Notes under the pieces: generated by a model
Told to the model about the DNA's origin: nothing
Databases searched by the model: none
The model's input: the letters and a program-made list of their open reading frames with translations, nothing else
In this document: positions 33,564 to 46,526 of the stretch, piece after piece
How positions within the stretch are numbered: the first letter of the stretch is position 1
Layout: each line of letters starts with the position of its first letter
Made by a program: the position numbers and the translations under genes
DNA from: Hofstenia miamia
Lineage: Eukaryota > Xenacoelomorpha > Acoela > Hofsteniidae
NCBI GenBank assembly: GCA_900660155.1
Contig: CABFPE010000167.1
Location: forward strand, 1,213,854 to 1,277,853
Length of the DNA: 64,000 bases
Direction of reading: 5' to 3'

Positions 33564-35686
33564 TATGAAAAAATATTCCTTTTTGCATTTTTAAAAATTA
33601 GATTGTATACTTACATTTAGACTAAAAAATGTCATACTTTCATTGTATTATGCTCATATATGACCAATTTAGTTTTAATTAACTAAATTCTAAATATGCG
33701 CATTAGTGATATCAGGCAGAGAAACAGTTTTTAAAAATAAAATTATAATAAAATTATAAATTATAATACGCGACTCGGTTCTGAATGAATTAATGCCTCT
33801 CATCGTTACGAATTGATCAATGCAGTGCGCGCATGCCCATTGAAAACACTATGTTCTATATTATGTGTCAACAGTTTAATCAACGCGAAAATAGATCACG
33901 CAGGCATTTTTAATTTCTGTGATCATTGAATTGCTAGTGCACGTTGACGTAAACAAAGCACTGTGTTCTATTTTGTAAACTAAATAGTTTCGCATTTATG
34001 AAAATTAAAAATCACTAGTGTGCCGGCGCCTTAAATGATTTACATACAATAAATTGTGTGCCTTTTGGGAGATTGTGAGCATGGATTTTATACAACACTG
34101 GTGAAATATTGCACTGCAACTATCACAAATAAATAATTATGTGCTGTGTGCATAATTAAAATATATTCTTTTATTTTTTCTAGATATAAATCTCTTATTA
34201 AACTAGAATTATTTTCTTCGTCTTAAGATGTAATTTCTAAAGCTCTACCCAACGCAATTAACAACATTTATTTTTATTAGAGCATTTTTTCAGCTTTGCA
34301 CTTTGAAAAAATTATCTATGACTTCATGAAAATCAATGGCCAGTAGAGATAAATCTCACAATGTATCTTGACTAAATATTTTTGCATTTTATTAAACAGT
34401 ATTAGCAACAGGTAGCATTAAATAAATTTGCCATGCAATGAAACCATTTGGAAAACTTGTTTGGAACTACCTCCATTTATACACCACCGATGACCTAAAA
34501 TTATATAGGGAGAAGCCATGTCATCAAGATTAGATAAACTGAACTGATTATGAAAACTGAATTAATTCAGTAGTAAAGATGGACGCGAGTTGCGGTCTAC
34601 ACGCCCGCGAATACTGGAATCCGACTATAAAAATTACATCCGCGGCCATCTATCATTAGTAGTAGTCATTCACATGATCTAAATTGAAGGGATGCTTTTC
34701 ATTTCTAAATTTTGCTGCTTCTGCAATTTCAACATCTGTTAGTGATGCTATTTTATACACAATTCAAAATTTTGTATTTAGATAATAGCGTTTTCGCCTG
34801 TTATCAATGTATCAATTATAAAATCCAAAAACAACAAAAACGACATTTAACTTACTAATTTTCTGAAAATACATAACCTTTCTCCTTTTTATATCAGCAA
34901 GGCTTTGTTTTCTTTATAGAACGAATAGCTATGCTCATTTACTAGTATCTTGGCTTGCTGATCAATCTTAAAATGTGTTGAATTAATCAAGCAGACTGCT
35001 GTAGTACAAAGCTATCATGGTTTAAATCTGCGCTAATAATATAGCATTTCGCTGTTCTCACTTCTAATACTGTACAATTTAATAAATGAATAAATTATAT
35101 ATTGTAGAGGATAAATAAACAATGTCTTTGTAATATTCCTCAAGTGAGATAATTGATCTTCTAAAAATGGAGCAAATTTTGCCAAACGTTCAATATATCC
35201 GTGGATACTTTTGTTTTGATGTGTTCTTACTACAACTCTTAGTAAAGTATTGATGCGGTTTTCAGCCAAAACAGAAATTTTCTTTGGTTAATATTTCATT
35301 TATCAAAAACCAAGTGCTATAGTTTAGCTTTCATATATGTTGATAATTTAAATGAACACGACAGATTAAAGAAGATACCCCATTTTGGATGATCAAATGA
35401 TAGGCAAATAATATCTAATTTCCTTTTTCTATTTCAATTAAATTATTAAATTTTGATCAAAATAAAATGGAAATAACATATTTTGAACAAGATCAGAGTG
35501 GCAAAATTTCTCGCTTGCAAAAACGTATTTGCCCCATGCTTAAACTTTGTTTTGCAGCGAAAATGGGGCCAAAATGATTATCTGATGTGGTTTGCACAAA
35601 CTGTTTTGTAAATGTTAAGAGCATGCAAAATTCGCATTACAAAAATCTTTGATTAAATTTAACAAACAAAAATCAAAATATTAACA
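33564..35686. other. no recognisable gene
   Basis: AT-rich. One G+C-richer patch (about 34572-34665) with GATGGACGCG and CGCGGCCATC may be a very small MITE remnant. An open stretch at 35033-35269 (minus) has no recognisable motif. Confidence 0.4.
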
Positions 35687-35690
35687 TTAA

Positions 35691-36183
35691 CCCTATTTCC
35701 ATTAGTGTTACTTTTACGTAACAACCGATTTTTCCGCATTTTATAAAATTATATCCAAGCCTGTTAAGAAATATTGAAATCGTTTTACATTGCCACACCT
35801 ATGGGGTGGAGCCCGCTCATGCAATGACATGTGCTACAATATATTCTTATACCTGAATTGCAGGAAAATAAGAATTTTTTCAACGAGAAATTATATTTTT
35901 GTAAAAATATTCAAATTATTTCCATACTTAGTGCTTAGATAATGAGGAGGTATAATGCTCATCAGAATAACTACCCTGAAATATTTTGTTTTTTAACACA
36001 ATTTGTGTGAGTCTCGCATGACGGGACAGAACCAGACCGTAAATTTCTCACGAAAAAAGGAGACAATTCTCTAACTTCGTGTTTTTAGATTTTAAATATC
36101 TTCATTAGTTCGTGAGTTATAAACATTTAAATATTTTTGTTGAAAACACCACAAATTTCAAAAAATTCCTAATGGAAATAGGG
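35691..36183 (+). mobile_element. piggyBac-like MITE flanked by TTAA (copy 1)
   Basis: TTAA lies at both edges (35687-35690 and 36184-36187). The ends CCCTATTTCCATTAG and CTAATGGAAATAGGG form a near-perfect 15-bp inverted repeat starting CCC, as in piggyBac elements. At 493 bp it has no transposase. A related copy in reverse orientation lies at 48550-48856. They share AAGAAATATTGAAA, TTTTACATT, ACATGTGC-like words and the terminal text. Confidence 0.88.
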
Positions 36184-36187
36184 TTAA

Positions 36188-37792
36188 AAACACTAGAGGG
36201 GAAAACTAACGCGCGTCACAAAAAACCGCGTTCGTTCTTGTAAACGAGATCTTTAATTCCTTCATTTACATAGAGCACCATCTATGCCATTTGTGTTTTC
36301 ATTTCGATTCCAAATATCTTGTGATGAGAAATGGTAAAAATTATTACCAATGAGAAAATGCAAATTTTTGTAAAACATGTTACGATTAATAGGTGCAAAT
36401 GGCTGCAATGCGACAACCAAATCATAAAAAAGAGCATTTTGGAAATTAAAAATTTTTCTTGGACAATTTGTCAAAAACTACTTGAAACTAAAAAAATGGT
36501 TAGTAAATCCCCACAAAATATTTGCAAATGTAAACAGACAACCATGGCTACAGTTGCCCATGATCAATGATCAGACGTTGCACAATTTTAACTTAAATCA
36601 GAATGACTTTGACAGCGGGTCACTAGCGTATACGGTGTCACATTAAGGTTGTCTTTGACCAAAATTTATTTTATTTTGAGCAAAACTAGCTCAATTATTA
36701 GTAATATTCTGAAATTCGTGACCCCGGCTTCTTAATTTTTGGTAGCAATCCTATACTGCTTCCAGTCCCACTGAGTTTTTTGTGGTTCCAGATCGAAGTC
36801 CCATCCCCATGGTACTCGACGATCCCGCCGAAACTCTGTTTGCATTATTTATTCCAAGGACGAAGCATAGAAGTTGCCATTCCCTATTTAAAGAAATACC
36901 TTAAATGCAACAGCGCCTTTCATAAGAATACACTTATTCTTGTGATCACATTTACTTAACTTAAATATAAACGCTTAGAACAAGAGACATCATCTGGTTC
37001 CATAAGCTGCAAAAATTGACATAAAAAATTCGAATTCTAGATATGAATATATATCGTTGCTAAATTGTAAACAAATCAATCGAAACAATCTGGAACAAGC
37101 AAATGAAAAATTCATTTATAATTAAATTTTATATAACAAAGTACAATAATCACTTCATAACAGCTTCACTGCTTAACAACTGGTTCAAGAAATTACCCAG
37201 CTAGTGGGCTAGTCGGCCAGTGGGTTACTGTCACTTTTTCTATGGTCAAAATAGGTTAAGTGAGTCCTTTAGAAATAAGTCAAAATTATAATTTAATATA
37301 ATATGCTGAAGAAAAATGTTACATTCAAAATGACCTTTGCATAAAATGATCTATGTGACATGTTCGCAACACAAATTGGTAGAATGTTGCTAATGCGTAA
37401 ATATCTTTAATTTTCGGGCACAATTTATGAAAATTAAGTTATATTTATACTTCTTAAATAAATAGTTTTAAGCACAACTAAGCATAGTTTTGATATTACA
37501 CAATTCGATACAAAAAACTCAATTTGAAAAGTCTAAAAATAATCATTTTTAGTTAAAAAAAATACAAAATCATTGATGACGATAAAAAGACACAATTTTG
37601 TGTTGTTTTACAGCGATTCAAATGGCATTTATGACATATTTCTTTCGATTTGACACATGTTACATTTTCGACAATGGATTTAACAAGAATGTCATCCCCA
37701 AATTGAAAATAGCATGAAAAAGTGAATGTTTGCCTTATAGAAATGTGATTCATGATTTTGATAGTTGCATAAGTGGTTAATGTTAATTGACA
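36188..37792. other. no recognisable gene
   Basis: AT-rich. Overlapping open stretches at 36262-36570 on both strands and 37553-37753 (minus) show no domain. Confidence 0.4.
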
Positions 37793-37908
37793 AATTCTAA
37801 ATGTATTTTTTCATTTCTTAATGTAAATTGATCATTTCTAATTGTAGTTTTTGATTTCTAATTGTAAAATGATTATTTCTAAATGTAAGTTGATGATTTC
37901 TAAATGTC
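37793..37908. repeat. minisatellite, about 6 copies of a 20-21 bp unit
   Basis: Units of the form TTTCTAAATGTAAGTTGATGA repeat with variation in the second half: the TTTCTAATGT-like part is conserved and the remainder varies. Confidence 0.8.
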
Positions 37909-38832
37909 ACCTGGAAATGGTGTAGAACGGTTAATGTATTTCATATATATTACACTATTACACAGGGATTAAAGTGGAAATGAAAATGTCAATGTCCTGT
38001 TCAGATTATGGAAATGGAATAGAAATTATGGAAATGCAAGCTAAAAAAGACTCTCCAAATATAGAAAATGATCAAAACGCCCTAAACTTCTTCAAACAAA
38101 TTTTGAAAATTTCTAATAAAACATCAATTAAGAATTACCAACAGAAAGTTTGTTATGCAAAACGGTTTAATAAATGTCATCACCAAGCATATGATTTTCA
38201 ATTATTATAAATCAATTCAATTTTGAGCAGGTCTGGAAATGAAATAATTAAGTGGATCAAAAACGTTAAAAATTCTTTTAAGTGTTACATAGCTTACCAG
38301 TTTCAACCAAATCAATCATAGCATGTAGAATTGTATTCTCTGTACTCAGTGAAATCACCGAACTACTAGTAGGATTCTTCGGGAATGGCAAAGATAAAAA
38401 GGGGGCCAAAAAATGAAAAAAACAAATTGCTTGTTCATGGCTTTGTCACACTGGAACCTATCTTCTGTTGATACATGCATCCACATGATTGGAAACTGCC
38501 TATTGGCCACAATGAGCAGATTTATACGATAGCCTCTTGATGGATTATAATATTTTCCATAGATTAGATATCGAATGAAAATCCGGTTTGATGTTCTAAT
38601 GAAACGAATTACTTACTAATAGGGTAGCTAGTTATTTGCTTTCAGATGATGTGTTAATAATATTATTACCAATCTTACGTTAATTTCTTTAGCAAAAATG
38701 GATGATCTATAATAATTTAATATATAAAAACGCAACTTTCGTATGCTTTTCTTGAGGTAACTTCGAATCCTAACGTTCTTGTTTGTAAAGATTTTACTCA
38801 GTATAAATAAATTAAGAATTATTTACACACGG
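37909..38832. other. one unclear open stretch, otherwise no gene
   Basis: A 78-codon plus-strand stretch at 37974-38210 (starts MEMKMSMSCSDYGNGIE) has no recognisable domain and may be chance. The rest is AT-rich. Confidence 0.35.
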
Positions 38833-39327
38833 TAGAGATGAGTACGGTACAGTAATACCGCGGTAGCGATTTACGCAATTGCGGTGGTTAGCCGTAGAAT
38901 TAAAACAACTTGCGGTGGGCATAAACGTGTTTTGTATTAAGATTTAAAAGCTTAGTATTTCTCAAAAAATGTTTCAGAAGCAAAACTAAGATTTCACATA
39001 CAAAATATTAAAAGAAATATATACACATTTCATGGAAAATTTTATGCTACCCTAATAATATTTAGCCTAAGAAATTGTCTTTAAAGCTTTCTACGAATGA
39101 TCCATAACCCTAAAAATCAATTCCACTAAAAAATATATAGCTTTTTGTCGACGATAAAAACCACCAGTTGTTGCAGTATACCGCGGTTATTAGTAACAAA
39201 CCCGTTCATCTCTAATAAACATACGTAAGCCAAGGCTCTGCGTTANAAAACCACCAGTTGTTGCAGTATACCGCGGTAAAAATTCAGTTATTGCGGCGGT
39301 TATTAGTAACAAACCCGTTCATCTCTA
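38833..39327. mobile_element. hAT-like MITE with TAGAGATGA ends; right end entered twice by assembly
   Basis: The left end TAGAGATGAGTACGG and right end AACGGG-like reverse complement CCCGTTCATCTCTA form an inverted pair of the TAGAGATG type seen in hAT elements. ACCGCGGT occurs internally near both ends. N at 39246 joins two versions of the right end (39157-39245 and 39247-39356); the second has about 20 extra bases, which suggests two haplotypes. No clear target duplication is visible. Confidence 0.6.
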
Positions 39328-39358
39328 ATAAACATACGTAAGCCAAGGCTCTGCGTTA

Positions 39359-39940
39359 CAGAGGCGTAGTCTCTCTTGGTGCGAGGTGTGCGGAGCACAC
39401 GTGACTATTGAAAATTAACCTTTTTCGTCGGTCTAATGGATGAATAGAACAATCTTTCTTTGTAGTCTTGAAACGGATGAAATCTTTCCCATTGCGACTC
39501 AACTTCCAGACAGTATTAAAAAATTTTATTGTTGTAAATTGAAATTTTTTTTACAAGAAAATGGCATTTAAATCAAAACATACTTAACTCAAATGTGTGT
39601 TATTAGAAGCAATGTAATAAAAATTTGCTGAAAGCGCATACAGTAGCAAACATTCAATTATGATAAACTTAGCAAACATTAATTTTTTGTTTCATACACG
39701 CAAATGGAGGAATCCCAAAAATTGTTTTCAAAGGTTTCCATAAAATTCCTGAAGAATTTAATAAAAAAAGGCATTTCAAAAAAGCACGTGTTTAAAACAG
39801 CATTTTTTTAAACATGCCAGCCCTTAAAACCATTCAATTTCTTGCTTCATATTGTACACATGGTATAGTTCATCATATTTGTAACAGCAATAGTTACTTT
39901 ATAATGCACACTAGGCAATTTGGCACACACTTCGCCACTG
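39359..39940. mobile_element. hAT-like MITE, 582 bp
   Basis: The left end CAGAGGCGTAGT and right end CTTCGCCACTG are inverted in hAT fashion. The 8-bp flanks CTGCGTTA (39351-39358) and CTGTGCTA (39941-39948) agree at six of eight positions, the two differences being transitions, so this is an older target duplication. The interior is non-coding. Confidence 0.7.
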
Positions 39941-40048
39941 CTGTGCTACATGCTGAACAACCCTAAATAAATGTATGAAAGAAATACAGCATGTTATACT
40001 AAATAAGAAACCAAATCTTAGTAATTCTTCATCATTACTGGCAAAAAA

Positions 40049-40279
40049 TTAAAAAATGCCATTCAAGCTAGTATCGAGTAAAGGTCGACTATTTGAATTC
40101 GCCAAGAATTTTGAGTACTCGCAGGGCTCTACCTCAATGACTAGCAGCATTGTTTGATCAAATTTACGACACTTAAGTGCCGAAATTTTTTTTGCTAGAT
40201 TAACTTCCTGTAAAGACACATTTGCCATGAGAATTGGGTATATAGGAACAATCCCATGGGAAAAGTTGGAAAGAAACAA
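40049..40279 (-). CDS. unrecognised coding-like stretch, candidate exon
   Basis: A 76-codon stretch; TGTCTTTACAG in its first third is a good 3' splice-site word, after which it reads EVNLAKKISALKCRKFDQ and TMLLVIEVEPCEYSKFLA. No known domain. Confidence 0.3.
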   Translation of the reverse strand: MFLSNFSHGIVPIYPILMANVSLQEVNLAKKISALKCRKFDQTMLLVIEVEPCEYSKFLANSNSRPLLDTSLNGIF

Positions 40280-40495
40280 TCAAAAATACCAAAATTGGAT
40301 TAAATGATAATTTTTGCTATCCTAAACCTTATTGTTAATGGTTATTACTCGAAATATTTCTTGCTACGAATATTTGCATTTTATTCGCCCATATATTCCA
40401 TGCATTCTGAACAAAATATATTGGCGAATAAAATGCAAATTGCCCCAAAATCTAGGAAATATTTCCTTTAAAGAAAGGTAGCACTACAATGCGTA

Positions 40496-40699
40496 TTGCT
40501 TCACGATGCAGAAAGATTTCGTTACGGTATAGAAGTGCAAGCCAATTTAGAGCAATTGCTAAAAATATTTTCTATGCCGTGTATTAAGATAGCACGCAAA
40601 ATCAATTTCGTACGCCATAGCGCGACAGAAATAGTTCGTGTAATGGCATCTTCCCTTATGAACAGCAAGTTATTCAATTATCATAAAGGCGTCAGCTAG
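40496..40699 (+). CDS. unrecognised coding-like stretch
   Basis: A 67-codon stretch reading MLHDAERFRYGIEVQANL, then CIKIARKINFVRHSATEI. Its G+C content and codon mix differ from the surrounding AT-rich DNA. Product unknown. Confidence 0.3.
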   Translation: MLHDAERFRYGIEVQANLEQLLKIFSMPCIKIARKINFVRHSATEIVRVMASSLMNSKLFNYHKGVS

Positions 40700-40967
40700 T
40701 CCTATTTTCCTATTACAATCATGAATTTTTTCAAAAATCTAATGTTTTCTTTAAAAAATTTAAATTTTCATAACTTAGGACTTTCAGCAAGGTTTTTAGA
40801 CCGGCATATTATCAAAACTTTAGGTATAAAAAGAATTCGAATGTTATCAAAAATCGGAATACGTATTGAAAAACAGTAAATATTTTCATCTATTTCAGGG
40901 ACAGGAATAATTTTCACGAAAATCTTTACTATTATATGAGAGCCATAGGAGTGTTCATATCGAAAAT

Positions 40968-41204
40968 ATGGACGATGCGGTTTCGGACTTTAAAGTGATA
41001 TGTGCAGCAAAAGGTTTGAAGCGTCCTTCCATAGCATTCAGGAATAAAAAAGTTTTTTTGTATTATTCCAGCAGAAAAAGTCTGCTGCCTGCCATTAATA
41101 TTAAGGTGATAACTCTGAAGTATATATATATTGATATTATGCGTCTAATTGTAGATATTTCAAAACCATATGCAAGTACAATTAGAATTTGTAAAAATAA
41201 TTAA
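40968..41204 (+). CDS. unrecognised coding-like stretch, possible first exon
   Basis: MDDAVSDFKVICAAKGLK then RPSIAFRNKKVFLYYSSR and LLPAINIK, followed by GTGATAAC, a possible 5' splice site after about 46 codons. CATCTATTTCAG about 75 bp upstream could be a 3' splice site of a 5'-untranslated exon. After the putative splice site the frame becomes low-complexity. Product unknown. Confidence 0.3.
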   Translation: MDDAVSDFKVICAAKGLKRPSIAFRNKKVFLYYSSRKSLLPAINIKVITLKYIYIDIMRLIVDISKPYASTIRICKNN

Positions 41205-44200
41205 CACTAATTGCTAATTTGCATAAATCGCCATATCGGCTGAAATATTTACATCATTAATATGCAAGAGGTCTTAAAACACTTGAAATAAATATTGGAT
41301 ATTTTCTTTTGGTTACGGGACAAGAATGGTTAAGGAATTTCAAATAAAAATAATGAGTTGTTTAATTATTAGTGAATGGGAAATTATAGAAATTCATGAT
41401 ATTGCGCAATAACTTCAGAGACATTATAACATGCTCTAAAATCCACTTTTTCTTTTCAATGTTGTTTTTCAGTTTCATCTGTGTTTTGCCTCAAATTTAA
41501 ACTACAAAAAATGAACATTGAATAAAATAAAAAATCATTTTTCTGCATGGGTACCTCCTTAAAACATTTCAATTTATTCACCAACAATATTGTTTGTTCT
41601 GATTAAATATTGAAATTGTATTTATTGGGTGTGTGCATTTTGCGTAATTATGGAGAGATGCCCACTTTTGAAAGAAGATATTTCAACATCAATGTTTTTC
41701 TCCTTATGATGTTTAAATGTTTATGTATCCACTGAATGAATAAGAGTGTATTTCGCCGTTGTCAAAAACTAAAAAGCCATCAAGTGTACATATGTCTGCT
41801 AAAGTGCGTTACCTTTCCCTACTCTACCCCATGTGCATTATATTAACTATTCTACTATATTACCAACTTAAAATCGCGATTGAAGTAAAATTTACATGTC
41901 TGTACGTCGAAGAAATTTTAATGAATGCAAATTAATAAAAATGGAAACAACTACTTTAAACATTTAAAAAACATTAGCATGATCGTAATGAATTTTGCGA
42001 ACATTCTTTCATCTTACCAAAACGACAAATTTATGGAAATTCACATTTCACTAATGTTCTGTGGGAGATTTCCATTACTACCTGAAAAAGCTTCACTTCC
42101 AAATATATAAATCAGAAGACAACGAATGTGAAGAGAAGTATTTCTAAAAGTAAAATTAATTTCACCAACATGCATTTGCACAACAATCAATTTCGCAATT
42201 AATTGCTCAAAACCAATAATACTACCAGTAATAAAAACGGGCAACTAACATTACTAGCAAAATAATTTACAAAAATATTTAAAAAACATTTGATACATTC
42301 GAATAAATAATGCATAAGTTCAAATGTAAAATTTTAGTTGCAATGGGTGCTTGTTCGTCGTTTAGTCATCATTTGGAAGTTCAGTATCTGGTCATCGTCT
42401 GTCATTTAATCAGCAAAACATTAATGAAAAATTCTCAGCACTACTCAATTAAATTCAATTGATGCGTTGTTAAATTAAAAGTGAGGGCAAAAAATTGCTG
42501 AATCCGTAAATGTTTATGCAAGCTTTTGCAATTCTATTATCAACTCATTTGAAGTAAGAAATTAATCATTTGGATTAATTTCAAGATTAGCAAATGACTG
42601 ATGACTTGTGAAACTTAGCAAGTGACTTTATTCTGGATATAGATCACTCTCCTTAACTTAGATGACAACGATCCATTTAAAAAGCAACTAAGCGAAACAT
42701 TCCAACATAAATTAGACTGGAAAACTGTGTATTAGACTTTTTAATTACAAATCTAACATTTTTTCACGAACGTTTTGAAAGTATGATCCTTCCATTCCCA
42801 ACAACAAGATTTTGCTCACTAGATATTTACTTCCATAATGTACTGAGGATGAAACTAAAATACACCTTAAAAACCCTGTTTACAAAAAATGACATTATAA
42901 AGGACTTCTTAATTATTCATTTTCAGTTATTGTGCAAAGCAATATATTAACAGGCAAACTATTTTGAAAGCAAAATGTGACATTTTTTGATCTCATTGTG
43001 CCAGCTCTGTCTCAAAAGTTTCATTAACTTTTGGGCCGATGTCCCATTGCGATACTATTTTGGCTAATATTGGAAAAAATGAACAGAATTTTAAATACTT
43101 GATCTCAGTTTATTAATTTATGGTGTCGGTCCTATGTTAATTATTCAGTCGCAGACTCAAGTCCCATGGGATTGAGACCAGTAAATCCCATGGAAGGGAA
43201 TGGTCCTGCAAACCCATAGTCTATAATAAAATACATTAATTTAAAGAGGGTCACAGATTGATCATTTACAATTCGTAAGGGCTATAGTTGTATTTTATAT
43301 TTGCATACCAAATATAGTGATACTACATCTATCGTAAGGGAATCGAAACGATCCTCCGTGAGTACATAGTACCATCATTCTAGTGCTCATTGATGCAAAT
43401 ATGACGTTGAGCTTGTGTCCTGTCTTCCACAAATTGAAGAATGTAAAAAATCTTGGAGGAGAAACACGAAAAATACGTCTTCATTTTGATGATTTCAATG
43501 AATGAGAATTCTTTCTTGCTTTGTTTAATTAAACTAAATCTAAAAGAATTTGCAAAGTAAACATCTGGAAATCAAATTGTAAATCTTAGATAGACCCAGA
43601 CTTCAGTTGAACCTCTGAAGATGGTGTTTTCAGTTCCTCTGAGGATCAAAAGTCAGAGGTACATTAATTACTTCTTCAACTTCTTATTGTCTAGTATTCA
43701 TTTACAATTTAACAGTGAGTTGACAGAGAGTACCTTTCCTTCCGCTGAAAAAAACAGCTATACTTTATCAAGTAGAAATGTAAAATGGGGAAACATTGGC
43801 CCATGTGCTTTCCACTTTTTTATGTCGTTATTTCATGATAAAAATCATTAATTTAGCTAATAAATGTAAAATATCAAAGTAACAGAAATATGTATATTAA
43901 CAAAATTTTGAAAATTTTTTGGGAATTCCAAGGAGTGAAGATGTTGAAGAACTGCTGCTAGTGGAATGGACCGCAAACAGAATTTATAGACACATGAGAA
44001 GGTGAAGTTACCTCTGATGCTGAAAGTGAGTCCGCGATAATGGCTTGCAAAAATAACTAAAGAAGATTAATTTGAGAGCAATGATAGCAAAAAATTATAA
44101 AAGTTAGGCTAACGAAATGTATGAAAATGAAAACAGCAACATTCAAGCTGTCAAAAGTGGGTCCTATTCAGTGAAGCAAATTTAGCACCTCAGGAACGGG

Positions 44201-45065
44201 TGTAGTGATGTACGGCGAATCTGTTTTCTAAAAAGGAATCTGCCAGTAAGTAGGGAGTACAGACTAATGTGGAAATGTGTTAGAAATGTCTAAAGAGAAA
44301 ATTTTGAAAATATTCTGTTATATTGTTCAGAAGATCCGTTTATCAGCTATTCCTCCATTTAACTTAACCCAATAAACTAAATGCTTGACAAAGTAGATTG
44401 GAGAAAGAAAATTGAAAATCTGGATGGTCAAATTATCTATAGAAAAGAACTGTCTACTGTATATTTCACAATGAAATGATAATTGATGAAAATTAAACCG
44501 AATACATAGAAATACATACAGAAATGTTAAGAAAACGTCGTAAAGAAAGAACCAAAGAAATTGAGATTTGAAGTACAAAATGAAATGCTTGAAAAAATAA
44601 AATTGGATTGTTCTAAAAAACCTTCTCCAAAAAAACGTTGACATGTAAGATTCCTAAAACGAAGGCTGAAACAAAAAACTCACAAAAAGTTAACAATCTT
44701 AGAACTATTACTGTCACACCGACGTTACCGAGGCGATCAGACAATTTTGCATCGAATATATACTCATGAAATGAAAACTTCATGGAATGCTCTACGTTAA
44801 CAAAATTCTAAATACCAACGACACTTCATTTGCGAAATATACTTTACTACAGTAGGGCCCTCAACTATAATGCAACATAAAAAATTGATTAACAGAATTG
44901 GTAAAGAGAGAATGTGGCTAACCGGTTGCCAAATTGGACATCAATCGTAACTAATGATATATAAAAATACTCTGATGTTACGAGGACTATCTGTAACATA
45001 CGTAAGAACACTGAAATTGATAATGATTACTTCCAAAAAAGCATAAATGTTACGAAATACGAAAT
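41205..45065. other. no recognisable gene
   Basis: AT-rich. Open stretches at 41925-42110, 42041-42244 (minus), 43621-43851 and 44327-44644 (minus) show no motif. A short coding-like run (SEDVEELLLVEWTANRIY) lies at about 43937-43990. Confidence 0.35.
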
Positions 45066-46526
45066 TATGTCGAACGGAAAATCGATACTTTGCCAGTTAA
45101 TCAAAAACGTTTGAAGACTATATAGATTAAATTAAGTTTCTGAAGTTGTGGGAGGTTGTGGTAAACGATTCTTAGCTTTTTGACTGATTGAAAATGAGTG
45201 AAAAAAAAGTTTTGGCTCAAAAACCGAGTATGTCGGACGGAATCGATAAAAAAGACAAAAAATGAGCTTTTAGTCGTAGTCGTTTTTTATCAAAACTAAT
45301 CAGTCTATGCTGATGGAATTTATTATTTTTGAAACTTGAACAATAGCCTGTCATAAAAATATTCATAATTACAAAATATTTTTTAAATTGAAGTTGTTGG
45401 AACAGTATGTCGGATGGAATTGTGTCGGACGGAAAAATGTCAAAAAATCCACCATCGAAATAATGCTCAAAAATCAACTAGAAAGCAGCAATACCATGTA
45501 ACACATATACTCATATAATATAAGCTTATCAAATATCACTCAAGTCAAGATATGATCGGATTAAAATAATTTTCCGTCCGACATAAAAAGCAAAAATTTT
45601 CCTAAAATAAGTTATAGCAGAACTTAGCAGAATTATTGAAACTAATAAAAATTTAATTGAAACTTAACAACTTTTGTGCATATTTTATGTAAAACTATTC
45701 ATAAAAACAGTCTTTATGGAACCATCCGTGATTTGACAGCCGAGTTGGAAAAAGGCGATGATGATGCTGCTTCTGTTCGCTCAAATGCAGATGTTGCTGG
45801 TGACAGTGTGGCTTTGACTTAATTTAGAAAGACGCTTTCTCTCCCTATCTTTCTTTTTTTGTTCTTCGTATTTTACTTTATCTAGCGTCCTTAAAACGGT
45901 TCTTTTTTGTTTTATTGTCAGTGAATCGTTTATTCGGTACTCTTCTCTATTGTTTTCACCATATCTCTTGCAAAGCGATAACAACGACACCGACAAAATT
46001 GTTCGACGAATGAAAACAAAAATGTTCGAAAAGAAGACGTTCCACTGTCACAAAGTTTTTTAAAAAAAACAAAACACAAAATCAAAACAAAACATCGCGA
46101 TTACGTTTAAGGCAATTGGCACACTTCTTTTGGCCGTTAAAACAGTTTCAATCAGCATATTCAGCCAAAATTTAAAATTTATGTCGGACGGAATTTTTTT
46201 TAAAATTAAAATAAGCCACGGACATTATCCTTATGAAGCAAAAACAAAATTAAACTAACTTAAATGGTTCTCACTGAGATAGGAATGCGTAGTTTCAAGA
46301 TCTGAAAATCTTTTGTGAAGCGAGATTAAAAACTTTCGTGGAAATTTTATGTCGGACGGAAAATTTACGAACTCTTTCCAAAAAAAACCCCAAAACTCGA
46401 TTTAAAAAAAAGAAAATTGACATTTTCGACAAATGGGAACTATTTTACAGCAATATTCAACACTGAAATGAAACCTTAGGCTTTTCTCCTTGAAAACCAT
46501 AAAGTTGAAATTTTCCGTCCGACATA
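45066..46526. repeat. array of eight TATGTCGGACGGAAA-like motifs, mostly about 165 bp apart
   Basis: Forward copies start at 45066 (GAACGG variant), 45229, 45406 (GATGG variant), 45421, 46180 and 46348. Reverse copies start at 45571 and 46512. Start-to-start distances are 163, 177, 165 (skipping the adjacent copy at 45421), 609, 168 and 164 bp. The sequences between them are not similar to one another, so this is not a plain tandem repeat. The motif contains two CpGs in very AT-rich DNA. The centre (about 45715-46000) is coding-like. I suggest binding sites, for example for a transposase, in the subterminal parts of an unknown DNA element, but no terminal inverted repeat or target duplication has been found. 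Confidence 0.75.
45781..45996 (-). CDS. lysine/arginine-rich coding-like core of the motif-array region
   Basis: A 71-codon stretch reading LCKRYGENNREEYRINDS and KYEEQKKKDRERKRLSKL, a basic helical segment reminiscent of N-terminal parts of uncharacterised transposon proteins (repeating KYEExKKKxRER pattern). The opposite strand at about 45715-45822 also reads plausibly (TIRDLTAELEKGDDDAASVR then a stop), so the true strand is unsure. No catalytic domain is visible. Confidence 0.35.
   Translation of the reverse strand: MSVSLLSLCKRYGENNREEYRINDSLTIKQKRTVLRTLDKVKYEEQKKKDRERKRLSKLSQSHTVTSNICI

Noticed and set aside
34572-34665. Tiny MITE with AGATGGACGCG/CGCGGCCATCT ends
   Set aside because: The inverted similarity is short and no target duplication is visible.
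37793-37908. CRISPR-like array
   Set aside because: The unit is about 21 bp with no distinct spacers and the genome is animal; it is a minisatellite.
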